Source: Oscarella lobularis (lineage: Eukaryota; Porifera; Homoscleromorpha; Homosclerophorida; Oscarellidae). Taken from it: 64,000 bases of DNA. Below the pieces are notes generated by a model, which made no database searches, was not told the DNA's origin, and worked only from the letters and a program-made list of their open reading frames with translations. The stretch is taken from contig NC_089181.1 of assembly GCF_947507565.1 (NCBI RefSeq), positions 2,365,614 through 2,429,613 on the forward strand. Direction: 5' to 3'. The stretch's first letter is position 1. Every line of letters starts with the position of its first letter. A program made the position numbers and the translations under genes. Shown piece after piece: positions 10,283 through 21,316 of this stretch.

Positions 10283-11823
10283 CTCATTACTCTCCATAGC
10301 AAACTGGAAAAGATGAGAAAAAGAAAAGAACTAACAACTGAGCGTACCTGCAGCTCTTTGACACAGCCTAGTAGGCCAGCACCGTAGGCCTTTAATCGAC
10401 CCTCTTCCTTGCTGAGTCCAAACTCAGCCGTATACCAGTAACACTATCTCAAAGTCACACAGCTCGACGAAAAGCGTCTGAGAAAAGATTTACCTTATCC
10501 AATTTTTTGATGGTTTCCTCAGATGCTCCAAGAGAAGCCAAACCGATTTCCTAAGCAAACGACAAGTAATTCCAATCCAGAACAGCTTAGAAAAGCTGAC
10601 GTGTGAAAAATCTGCGAATTTCTTGTTCGTCAAAAGAGGCATGTGACCCAGCAAATCGTGACACGCGTCCCTGCATAGTCAAATCAATTTATTCCGTAAT
10701 ATGAGACAGGTATAACAAAAAGCGAACTTACACTTCCACTGAAAAGAAGGGATTCGCTCCGTGGCGTATGTACTGAGTTGCATGAAAAGTTCGAAAAGCC
10801 AATCCAGCAAGAAAATCGCGCGATGACAGCTGGCCACCAATTGGACGCAGTCGAAAGTCCGTACATTCTACGTCAAGGCCATTAGCCCAGTACATTTTAC
10901 TGATACTTACTGATACTGTATGGGACCTACTTTCTAAATAATTTGATATGTCTTCTAGTTGAGGGATCGTATGCTCAGAAAAGTTGCAGTGGGCTTCAAG
11001 GAGAGCAAATCCCTCGTTGTATTCCTTGCAGGCGTGCCGGGCGTGAAGTTGGCGAAGAGCCCGATACACTACACCCCTTATTGCGGCCAGGAACATACGT
11101 GTACCAGTTACGAGGACAACGCATTTTGTATTACCATGTCTTGACCTCTTCTTTGTTGTATTGAATTCTTGGTATGGTTTGGCCACTAAGAAAATAAGTA
11201 ATCTCATTTGTGATTGGTTGTAAGACGTACTGTTTGTGAGTTAGCGCAATGCTTCCAATTTGGTTTCTTCTTGTTCGATACACAAAATCTTTGACAGCCT
11301 ATGAATAATGCGGTTTCCAATAGCTGAGAAATCCGTGTGAGCCATTGACTGACAGGATCGTCTAGGCCAGAACCATTAAATTCCAATATCCGTCTCGGCA
11401 GCTGATCTAGATCACAAGCTCTCCTTGGAAACCAAATTTCTGAAAGACACTCATCGCTGCAATCAATTAGTGCTGATCATATGCCCGCCTACTCTGCTTT
11501 TTGTTTTTCCACTCAGCAAAAGCCAGTAGCAAGGCAAAAATAATTAAATAATTCAATAATGAAGAGTCGATGTTGAACAGGAATCGACAGGTGATGGGAA
11601 AGGCGAGAAAAGCTACAGAATTTGGGAGCGAGAAATAGTGCTATCGCGCTTTTTGTACCACTACTGAGATAGAATTCCCAGCGTGCTCGAATCGATTTTC
11701 CATTCGGCGTCGTTTTGACGATCGCCAAGAACGCTAATGCTAGCCAGGTCAGAACGACGCCGACAGCTTCCGTGAAGAGCCACCATTCGGTTCGAGCTTG
11801 CCGTGCATCCGTAGAGTGAACCA
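10163..11823 (-). CDS. aromatic amino acid hydroxylase (phenylalanine/tryptophan/tyrosine type)
   Basis: Minus-strand exons follow the catalytic core of tetrahydrobiopterin-dependent hydroxylases: [102 protein letters not shown] (both iron-binding histidines; family usually HELLGH, here HDLLGH), [30 protein letters not shown] (third iron ligand Glu) and [16 protein letters not shown] then stop. The enzyme hydroxylates Phe, Tyr or Trp with iron and BH4; which one cannot be told. It stops before the C-terminal tetramerisation helix of vertebrate enzymes. Near 11350 the frame appears to shift by one base between DDPVSQ and DFSAIGNR, so this may be a damaged allele or a sequence error. The 5' end (11500-11823) is not securely modelled. 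Confidence 0.8.
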
Positions 11824-12042
11824 TTCTAGGGAACGCGTTGTAGGGAATTTGCTAGAGGCGGCCGAATCTGGTTGCTCGTCTTAGAGCCCGGATTATAAGA
11901 GTTCTAAAAAAACAGAATAGGCTCCCGAAAAAAATATGATGCAATAAACGTATTAATAATAAATATAGCCTTATAATGAAGGCTAAGGGTCACGAAAGGG
12001 ATTCAATGATTCCTCATCAGATCTCATCTGGCGCAAGTTTTC

Positions 12043-14202
12043 TCAAGAATCAGGAATGGCGCTAGACTGAATGTTTTCCTCAGCCTGACTCAAGTAATCT
12101 CCCGGACGAGGAGAATCAGGCTGGTCGTTTGGACTGCCAGTCCCATCATTGCTATGTGCTACAACTGGAAAAGAAGCTGGAGATGGCGACAACGTCATAA
12201 CTGAAGGAGAACTTGAAGAGCCACAAACAATTAGTAACATTTCATCGTTTCCCGAGCAGTCATAAGCACGACGATAGCCTTCCTCTTGACCTCTGGCGAC
12301 CAGTCTGCCGACCTGAGGACGTACAGGACGAGGAGTCGAAACGAACACGTTCCTTATAATATATTGAATATATTCTTCAACGAGTTTCCCTAAATACTCC
12401 TTGTAAATGCGATGAGTTCAAAAGCAGAAAAACTAACCGTTCGTGTTTTGAGCGATTTCACCCAGATCTTTCAGGAAATCATTGATTTTCAGACCCCTCA
12501 GGCTCTCACACCTCAGCAGGTATATTGCGGCAAGCAATTCCTCAACGCAGACCAATTCCTTGGCTTCTTCAACAACGCTACGAAAGCATTCTAACGAGTC
12601 GCCACGCAACCGGGGACTTTCTAATAGGATTTTTGCCAATTCCGTAACTTTTGAAGCAATTGGTCGAAAAAGGTCACGAAGAGCTGCTTCATTCTCCAAC
12701 AGGCGTCGAACGTGGTTTCCTTGACAAGATGGCATCGCGCCACCTGCACGAGTCACTTTTGCAGTCTAACAACAGAGAATCAGATGTTATAATACCAAAT
12801 AGCTAGCAGTATATTATATGGTACCAATTGTTGACACATAGCTACGGAAACAGCAACCCCACTGTCGACTCTGACAACCAGTGGAGGATACCGCCCTTGA
12901 GGTCTCGGAAAATAGACTTCATCTCCAAGTCGGCACCTTTCAGCGCGCACGCAACTTGATTCATCCTGCATGCAATGAGCATATAATCACGTAAACAAGG
13001 TGCACGTGTCTTACGCCAAAAGTAAATTTGACATCTTCAGAAGTGGGAAGTAAAGTGAAGAAAGCTTTGCCTACAAACACCCAGTTATTATCAAATTTCC
13101 TTTGGCCTTTCTACTCAGAGAAAAGAATTACAGCAGGATAATTACATCCAACAACCGTACCTCTGCCTTGTTGACAACAAACATTACTTCCTTTGAATTG
13201 TTCGAATTGTGCGTACAAACGTAGCAGTGCACGACACATTTGACGGATCCATTTGGGAAACACGCGACACAATCACAGAATTCCGTCATTTTGTATGAGA
13301 TGTATAAGAATCCATCATTTCCCTTCCAAAGTTTCTTGTCAAACATGACGTTGTCAGCAATAAAATCTCCCTCTCCCGAGTCATTGGAGCAGTGAAGCAA
13401 TTGAATTTGACTCTCATCTACATCTAAATTTGGATCTGATGAAAGTCTGTTGAGCCGCTGGATGATTTGAATGGGCTTCTTGAACCGTTGATTGTGCGGT
13501 TTCAGTTCGATGATGGGAGCCAGAGGTAAGTACTTTTTCAAAAGTTTTTCGTCTTTTGCCCTGACTCGAGGAAACTTGACTTCAATCTCTACTTCTTCTC
13601 TTGTACTGATGCTGAGAGGAGGGACGATCATTTGAAACAGGCCATTCCCAACTGTAAGTATGCCTCCTGTGGAGTCAAACTTCTTTGAAGTACTGTACAG
13701 ATACGATGTTGATGACGACGAGTGTTTGACTGTGATTGATGGCAAAGGTTGCCAACGATCTCTCCGTCTGACTGAACGCAGGCACGAAATCTTTCGTCGG
13801 TTGCGATAAATGCCGACGGCAGCGATTATTACCGCAGTCGCAAGGACAGAAACTGTCACCCCCCATGCAATCGATGTAACATTCGACTGCGTTTTCTTGT
13901 CACCATTGTTTGCGTTATGATCTGGACCAAAGGGGCTGCCCGTTTGGTTCGCAGCGGCGTCGTGCTGGTCTTCTAAGGCGTGAGAGATAGAGAAAACGGA
14001 ACTTCCACCATCTGCAGAACGATGCAAACGATGAGACGACAATACTCCTTTAGCCAGAAGAAAATCTAAGAACGGGCAATACTGTAGAATCGAAGGTCCC
14101 CAAGCGGGGCACCAAGTCTAATAACTCACATTCGAAACAAGCGACAAGAACGAAAAGAGAGCCAAGGACATAGAAATAACGTCTTCGGCCCAGGAATAAC
14201 AT
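12043..14202 (-). CDS. transmembrane ZU5/death-domain receptor (UNC5-like cytoplasmic part)
   Basis: The ATG at 14202 begins a signal peptide (MLFLGRRRYFYVLGSLFVLV). A 64-base intron leads to a short ectodomain (~60 residues, no Ig or TSP repeats), then a membrane helix (IAWGVTVSVLATAVIIAAVG). The cytoplasmic side has a ZU5 domain (GGILTVGNGLFQMIVPPLSI, EVEIEVKFPR, PIIELKPHNQRFKKPI), a UPA-like stretch (12790-12970) and a death domain (12433-12750; LFRPIASKVTELAKILLE, DFLKDLGEI). The C-terminal exon is disordered. The ZU5-UPA-death order is that of UNC5 and UNC5CL; death domains pass signals to apoptosis or NF-kB pathways. Part of the last exon is copied at 7099-7316. Confidence 0.75.
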
Positions 14203-14306
14203 CTTTTGGGAATCTTTGTGCGGGGACTACTTTACCAGCGGGGACCTACCCAAGTTCCCGGCGATTTCGCGTCTAATTCTTTACGGCTATTGTAACCTCT
14301 GAAAAA

Positions 14307-16217
14307 ATGGCTGACGAGAGTCCGGCAAAATGCGACGAAACGGCCGACGAAAGGACGAGTCTGTTCGGCACCGAACCGATTCCAGCCTACTCAGACGACG
14401 AAACGCGCCCGCCGCAAGCAGAGGCAAAAAACGCGAAAACTCTCCAATTTCGAGGCGACATCTCACCCCGTTTTCGTTAGCGTGGTTCCTCGGACGCGAG
14501 CGGCGACGAGACGGCGACACGCCAGCGACGCCGTCGTCCAGCGCAGGCCCGCCGCCGTCGCCCAAACAACGACGACGACGACGAAGAGGAAAACGTTCGT
14601 CACAGCATCGACAACGCTCTTCTCGTCGTTCCCGTATCAATTTGCATGCTCGTCGTCATTGCGACCGTTCTCTCGGTGACGACCTATCAGAATTCGAGTG
14701 GAAACAAGCTGTGAGAGAGACGAGATATCTCACTTTTCTTCTTTCTTGATTTCTCGTGTTTTTAGGATTTATCTTCCCTACGATGAGACCGATTCGAGTG
14801 GAGGAAGTCAGTTTGGACAGGCAATCATCAACGCCTCCGTTTTCATCGGCATTGTCGTTGTTATGACCGTCGTTCTGGTCATTCTCTATAAGAAGAGATG
14901 CTATAAGGCATCTGAAGCGATTGCCTATATAATTCAATAATAAATTTTATATCTGCTTGCATAGGTTCTTCACGGTTGGCTCATACTTACCACCGTTGCT
15001 TTGGTGTTCTTCTTTTCGGGCTTGTATCTAGTGTAAGATTACCATGATTATGATTGGATTTTGTTTCTATTTTGACTTTTTTTGGATGCCTGTGTAGCAA
15101 CATTCTCGAAAAATACAACAAGGCAATGGACTGGTTTACTTTCGCGATGATTCTGTGGAATTTTGGAATCATGGGAATGTTTGCCATTCACTGGAAGGGC
15201 CCCCTTCGAGTCCAACAGGCCTATCACATATTCATCAGCGCACTATTGGTCAGCCCATGCAAAACAGAAAAAGAATTGAGAATAATAATATTAATCTAGG
15301 CCTTGATTTTTATACAATATTTGCCTGATTGGACGACGTGGGTTCTTCTTGCCTTTTTCGTTGTTTATGGTGAGAAAGAGAGAGAGAGAGAGAGAGAGGG
15401 AGAGAAGCCCTCTTCACATATTTTTCTTGTTGTATAGACTTGCTGGCAGTCTTGTGCCCAAAGGGACCCCTTCGTATCCTCGTCGAAACAGCAGCCGAAC
15501 GCAACGAGAACATCTTTCCCTCACTGATCTATTCATGTAAAATAGCAGTAGCGTTTCTATGTACACTGTCACTTACGTATACGTATACATAGCCACAATG
15601 CTGTGGACTGTCACAATGGCAGACAACGAAGGCGGCGGTGGCGGCGGCGGCAGAAAGGAAGCTGAAGATGACGAGGAGGACAGTGACGGAGATGATGACG
15701 GTCATAACAACGAAGGCTCTATGACCGAATCACAGCGCCACACTCAGGCCGCTGATCGTCTTGCCGCCAGATCAGATTCGCGTAGACCGCAGTCGTCCAA
15801 TGAGAACAATGAGCAGCCAAGTGAGATGATCATATAATAATAAATAATTATTTACGTCATCGGTGTTTTAGAGAGGGGAGCAAAGCTCGGCCTGGGCGAC
15901 TTCATTTTCTACAGTCTGCTCTTGGGAAAGGCGGCGAGCGACAGTGGCGGCGATTGGAACGTGATTCTCGCCTGCTACATTTCTATCCTGATGGTGAATT
16001 CCAATCCTATACGATAGTATTAATTTATTACGTCACATTTTTTCTCTCTTTTTTCCCCCAGGGTCTTTGCCTCACGCTTTTGTGGCTTTTGATGAGGAAG
16101 AAAGCTCTGCCGGCGCTTCCCATATCCATCACGTTTGGAATCATTTTCTATTTCGCCACATCGGGGCTCATATCTCCTTTCGTCTCGGCCATGGCGAAGC
16201 ATCAAGTGTTCATGTGA
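14307..16217 (+). CDS. PSEN: presenilin, catalytic subunit of gamma-secretase
   Basis: Membrane aspartyl protease that cuts Notch and other membrane stubs. The acidic N-terminus ([20 protein letters not shown]) is followed by membrane segments with [58 protein letters not shown], the first catalytic aspartate in [14 protein letters not shown] (split by the intron at 15369-15436), a long variable acidic loop, the second aspartate in [16 protein letters not shown], and the PAL motif in [13 protein letters not shown]. It ends [10 protein letters not shown]. An in-frame TAG at 14478 is removed if a 66-base intron 14476-14541 is spliced; this is inferred. Introns include an (AG)n microsatellite near 15376-15400. 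All catalytic motifs are present. Confidence 0.93.
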
Positions 16218-16348
16218 AGCAACTGGAATTTGCTGTCAGTTTAGTCCTGTATCGTATTTCTAAAGAATAAAATATACAACAGCAATCCTTGTCCTCTGAT
16301 CGTACAATATTAATTAAGAAAATAGCTCTTTAGCTGTACAATGCGTTT

Positions 16349-17979
16349 CTATGCTACACCTGCCATGACTGAATCGTAGGAGGGAGGAGGAGCTTCGGCG
16401 TTCATTTCACCTCCAAAGCACGTCTCGCTGTAGGAGGGCACTGGAATGGCCGCGGGTTCGTTTCTGTTTCTGCTCGCTCCTCGAGAAGAGCTCGACCTCA
16501 TCGTTCGTCGTCGACGCATCAGACTGCTACCAACGCAAAAGGAAACAATGAGGACACTCAGAACGAATATAGATCCGCCTATTATGATAGAAGGACGAGG
16601 CGGACGAACGGTCGATCCTGTATCCCCTTCCGAATCGGACCCACCGGAGTCATCATCTCCTAAAGAGAAAGACAATCAGAATTCAGAAATTCTTCTTCGT
16701 CGCGACGAAGGAGACCCTGGCAAACGACGCCGACGTCTTCGTCGTGGTTGCATTCTCGCGCCGTTCGACGACTCAGTTCGCACTGATTGAGATCGATTTC
16801 GAGTCCCTTGCACCAGACGTTGCTGAACCAGATTGGGCCGCTTCCGTCGCCGAATTTGCGTCGCACGTCTTTGGCACTTGCGAGTCCTACCTGTCGACAG
16901 ACGACTCCCGCGTCGATAAAGTTCCAATCGTCGTCACATATCGTTCCCCAGGTCCCATTGACGAGGACTTCCACTCGGCCCTCTTTGGCATTTTCTCCAT
17001 TACTCAGCCGTATATCAGCAACTAAATGAAAGAGAATTACTATCTAGCCAATAATTAATTAAAATACGAGTACAGTACTGGAAAAACTTTCTTGTATGAC
17101 CCCAATAGTTGCCGCCGCCGCCAAGGTGCCGGTAGTCGGCGCTTCCGTTTGAATCACCGATGACCACGCCTCTAGAAATTCAAAATCACAACTTTCTAAC
17201 GTCACTGCGCGCAGTCGTACCGCAAACGACACCGGCGTCTTCGCTGTGATCGCAATTCCCTTTGCCCCATCCGCTGAACGGACAGTGCAGGAGACTCGCC
17301 TCCGTTCCCACGCACTTCACGTCGTCCATCCACACCGTCCCCTTTCCCGGGCCGTAGCGCGCGTCCGTCTCGAATCTCGATGCGCCGCCGGCGAAACCGA
17401 GTTGCCGGCAAACGACCTGCGCGTCTTCGATCGACCAAAAATCGTCGCACACCGTTCCCCAGCGACCGTATCGCGACACCTCGACTCGGCCTTCGTTCGG
17501 GCGTTTCGACCCGGCGAGACGCACCAATGACGTCGCAAGAGGAAGCACTAGAATTATTGATTTTTTAATCAGTTATTGATTTTCGAGAAATCGAACTTAC
17601 TGCATTCGATTCCGACGCCGTTATGACAGTCGTTCGTTTCGACCCACCCGGAACGAGTGCACTCGCTCAAATTCTTCTCCCGGCCCGTGCACGTCACGCC
17701 GTCGATCGATATGAAAATCGATTCGTTCGCCAGGACGTCGTCTCGCAGGCGTCGATCGACGTGCGGTCGCGCCGCGTCGATGTATCCGAGCTGACGGCAG
17801 ACGACGCGCGAGTTCGGCGCCGTCCACGACGTTTCGCCGTGGCACGCCGTTATCCAAGCGTCGGCGCGATAGATCTCGAGACGACCGTCGGCTGACGACG
17901 AGCCGTTGGCGAGTCGTACCGTTTCGGCGCGTGCGAGTTCTGCTGTGGCGAGAAGAACGAGGAGCAATCGGGGGAGCAT
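16349..17979 (-). CDS. SRCR receptor copy 1 (three SRCR domains, one membrane helix)
   Basis: Signal peptide [18 protein letters not shown], then SRCR1 ([35 protein letters not shown]), SRCR2 ([42 protein letters not shown]), a short linker with four alanines, SRCR3 ([38 protein letters not shown]), a membrane helix ([20 protein letters not shown]) and a tail with [14 protein letters not shown]. The PPSY sequence fits a WW-domain ligand. SRCR proteins bind microbes and other ligands in innate immunity and adhesion; this protein's ligand is unknown. It lies 125 bases downstream of LOX-A on the same strand. Copies 2 and 3 lack this tail. Confidence 0.85.
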
Positions 17980-18104
17980 GAGTCACGCGCGCTGAGGGCC
18001 CTCCCCTTTGTGAATGCAAACATCAAAAATTGAAAATCAAACTGAACGACACGGACAGCAGACAACAAACAAAAAATCCTCAGTCTCACTGTCAAGATCC
18101 TTTT

Positions 18105-20586
18105 CTAGACGGCAATGCTGTTTGGCACTTGACTTGGCAACAGGTACTCATATGGAACTTCCAGACCTTCATTTCTCTTCTTCAATCTTTCGTCAAGTAG
18201 ACGCAAATTTGTCTGAAATTTTTGCATTGCTTCGCGAGGAGCCGCCTCGGTGAAATGCTCCTCGGGATAATTTCCAAGATAAACCTATGCAGGTTCAAAA
18301 TATAAACAAATCAATCTAAAAATTCAACGACTGTACCTCTCTATCGCTAAACGCAGCCAAGGTCCACGTAACAGCAATTTGCGTGCAGGCGTCCTTTGTC
18401 GTGCCAAGACTATCCAGTATCATTTTCTGAGTGACTTCGCCTTTCTTTGTCGGTGGCGGTTGATGAAGAACCATGGGTGCATTGGGATTGTAACCGTAGT
18501 AGTCGAACTGACCAAAATTCTCAGCGGCGTGCTGCGCCGAGCAGCAGAACACGATGCACGTGAGAAATTCGATCAATTTCTTTCTGGTATCGAGGCTCTT
18601 TGGTACGTGGTGATCGACTTCACCTGAGAGACCGTGCTGCGGCAATCCGCTCTCATTCAGGTCTGCAAGCCATTTTTTCAGCTCCTCGTCTTTCTTCACG
18701 TCTCCGTCGCTGCTGTAGTAGATGTGCACGATATCCTGAACGAAATGTCGTATTTCATCCCACAGCAGAAGAGCATCGTCGCGGTAATAATAGCCAGGCA
18801 ATTTCTCGGCATCCTTCACCTTGCGTTTGAGAAAAGAATCAGGCAGGTTTAGGAGACGCCAGTCGAATTCCTTGTAACCCTCTATAATAATAATATTAAT
18901 ACAGTATGAATAGTACAACTATTACAGTAACTTGTACTACGTACTTCCGGCCAACATAATCTGGGCTCCTCCGACGGACATGGCCGTGTCTATGAAACCG
19001 CCTTCGTTTATGAGAGAGGTGCGCGCAAGAGTGTTGATGGCAACTGTATAGCGCAGGTGAGGAATGAGAAGTTTGAAGAGAGGATGACAGCGGGGCAAGT
19101 TGCGCAGCATCGACGTCATGGTCGCCTCGACGATGACATGAGTAAACAAAAAGTGACCCAAAACTTCATGAACCTAGGTCATATCCATGATAGATGTGAT
19201 TACAGCAGAAAATTACTTTGGTGTCTTGCCTGGGCATCGGCACACCTAAGGAAGATCTTGGCATAAAGCCAATCGTTGTGCGCATCCTTGGGCGTCCAAA
19301 TGGGATTACCGGGACCCGGTTCTTGATACAGTTGAATGGCTATGGGCAAGAACTCGTGCGACGCGGTGACATAGAAAAGACCCATGGCCGGAGTCATGTA
19401 GCGACCCTCGCGAACGGGAAGGCCGGCGAGAATCTCATAATCGACCATGTAGATATGTCCAGCCTATTGAGAAAGAACAATAAAATTAATAACCCACGGC
19501 GGGTAGAAAGAGAGAGAGACTCATAATTACGTTGATTGCTTGTTGGAGTGTGACGCCTCGGCCCAGAGTCCCTTTCACCTGCTCGTCAGTAACGGGAAAT
19601 TTGGCGGGAAGCTTGTCGACGCCACGTATAGCATCGGGGTGAACTCCTTGGAGAAACTGACGTCCAAATTCTCGATCAGTGTACCACCTTTCAGAAACAG
19701 ACGGAACTTTGCCATGTCCGACCTACCGGTAATAGAATATAAAAGAACTAAAAGAGACATTTTCGTCTGACCGACCCCTAGTGCAAAGAATTTGGTGTAG
19801 TCGAAATAGCTTTCGATGTCCTTGAAAATGTCTTTTATTCCCTGCAGGAGAATATTGACGACGCCCTCCGCGCCGTAATGATTCATGTCGCGCTGTTTCG
19901 AGTCTTCGAACTGGAGGTCGCGAGGCAGACTGTCGTGGTCGGGATAGTCGGAATGAGAGGGCATGCTCTGCCAGTCGCGCCACGGAAGCAGCTTCTTCCA
20001 CTTCTCCACTTCGGCGCGTCTCAATGCAGTAAGTTTCTCATTGTCTTGAAACGCGAGCGTGGCTAACAATAAACAGCGGCGGTCTCTCTGTACGTGTATC
20101 GAAAAATGATTTTTTTTTGATTACCTTTTGCTTCTCGAACAGTCGCTTCGGTTGTGATCCACTGATAACATGGAAAGTAGCCGGTGGTTGCATTACCATC
20201 TTGTTTGGTTACTGTCACCATCCCCGGTTTCCACGCGTTCGATTGATTGCTCAGCTCTATCTTGATTGCATACATTTCGCCCACATCGTCCTTGTTCTAT
20301 AGAAAGAATTGTGACGTCAAAGAGGAAGTCAAAGAGGAAGCATCAATTATTCCGCGGTCGCCGTGGTACGTGTTCGTGTCCTCTCAAGGTCACAACGCCA
20401 AAGACAGTTATCTACCTTTATTTGAAACGAAACTTTGCTTCCGCTGCCAAAGTCCTCACGAAACCACCTGTCGTTCGACAGGTCAATTTCGGCGTCGCAC
20501 GCGCTTCCGATGATCGTCAATTTGATGTCTCCCTCGTAGCCGGCGTCGCCCGCCGTCATCGTTTGCACTTTGATGTCGTACTCCAT
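18105..20586 (-). CDS. lipoxygenase A (intact)
   Basis: Eight exons. N-terminal PLAT/C2-like domain (MEYDIKVQTMTAGDAGYEGD), then the catalytic domain: WYTDREFGRQFLQGVHPDAI, IYMVDYEILAGLPVREGRYM, iron-ligand exon VHEVLGHFLFTHVIVEATM and HPLFKLLIPHLRYTVAINTL, a third histidine in CSAQHAAENFGQFDYYGYNP, then VYLGNYPEEHF and a C-terminus PNSIAV. The terminal Val replaces the Ile of human 5-LOX as C-terminal iron ligand (family knowledge). About 690 residues, normal for animal LOX. It adds oxygen to polyunsaturated fatty acids to form hydroperoxides; position and stereochemistry cannot be read by eye. Both ends of the gene and all splice sites look sound. Confidence 0.93.
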
Positions 20587-20810
20587 CTTCGTAGTCTACG
20601 GCTTCAGTTTGAGCTAGCGTTTGACGCCGACGATGTTGCTCCGATTGACGTCTACGAGAAACTAGCGGAGGGGATTTAGTTTGCGAGCCTTTTCATGCTT
20701 TTCTAATCGAATTAGAGCCTTTGAGGAATCTCCGCCGACGGACAACAAATTAGGGAAATGCATCGGACGCGCACTAGTGGTGACGTCATTCGTGACGTGT
20801 TTGGTTGGAT

Positions 20811-20846
20811 CATAGATAGAAGAGTCTTCTATCTATGGTTGGATGA
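20811..20846. repeat. 26-base palindrome flanked by 8-base direct repeats
   Basis: Between two copies of ggttggat (20803-20810 and 20837-20844) lies a near-perfect inverted repeat with 12-base arms (atagatagaaga / tcttctatctat). Homologous spacers at 27330 and 30463 have a single ggttggat and no palindrome, that is, the empty site. Confidence 0.7.
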
Positions 20847-20879
20847 CTCAGAGCCGTATATACGTATAGGTTATTGACA

Positions 20880-20973
20880 GATGATCGTGTATTATGTCAT
20901 TTAGGGCACGAGGGGCGTGACCTATAACTAAGCCCCGAGTGCTCTAAATGACATTATAATGCACGACCATCAT
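20880..20973. repeat. imperfect foldback, about 94 bases
   Basis: The left arm tgtcatttagggcacgaggg pairs with gtgctctaaatgaca on the right, and the pairing extends outward (gatgatcgtg with cacgaccatc). Near-identical copies lie at 27367-27460 and 30500-30593. It adjoins the terminal-inverted-repeat element. Confidence 0.65.
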
Positions 20974-20985
20974 TCTATAAGTCAT

Positions 20986-21180
20986 TTATTACATGGCCGT
21001 GACTCTCGACCAGTCATCGAGAGGAGAACGCGTTCGAATGTGTCGCAAAGTGACACACTCCTTTGCAATAACTAGGGCAATAACTAGCGGAAGTTAGTTA
21101 TTGCACCGAAATAGTGCAATAAGACGTTTAGCGCATTAGAATCGACTCTCGTGATTGGTCGAGAGTCACGTGCCATGTAA
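20986..21180. mobile_element. MITE-like foldback element, copy 1
   Basis: About 195 bases with ~38-base inverted ends (ttattacatggccgtgactc at one end, the matching gagagtcacgtgccatgtaa at the other) and internal pairs (gcaataactag / ttagttattgc). There is no coding capacity. The F-G spacer (37160-37210) lacks it, so it looks like an insertion. No clear target duplication could be fixed. Confidence 0.6.
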
Positions 21181-21259
21181 GAAGAAAATGCATTACTGCT
21201 ATGTAATGTAATAAAAAGCCTTTTTCATTACATTACATAGCAGTAATGCATTTTCTTCT
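21181..21259. repeat. 79-base palindrome with ~38-base arms
   Basis: gaagaaaatgcattactgct at the left is mirrored by agcagtaatgcattttcttc at the right, with only a few bases between the arms. Only the right arm exists in the C-D and D-E spacers, so the left arm was added here. Confidence 0.75.
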
Positions 21260-21316
21260 CTGCACTCTGGACGGCACGAACAGCAAACAAAAAATCATCA
21301 GTCTTACTCTCCTTTT

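Noticed and set aside
14478-14480. In-frame stop in the presenilin first exon
   Set aside because: A 66-base GT..AG intron (14476-14541) removes it and keeps the frame into the conserved [10 protein letters not shown] segment; all catalytic motifs are intact, so the gene is not called broken.
15376-15400. (AG)n tract as a regulatory element
   Set aside because: A simple microsatellite inside a presenilin intron, with no supporting motif; similar tracts occur at 63071 in a BK intron and as attaatta at 45864.
16687-17540. Plus-strand long frames across the SRCR and LOX exons
   Set aside because: They mirror the minus-strand exons copy by copy and break the domain pattern; they are shadows of the real genes.
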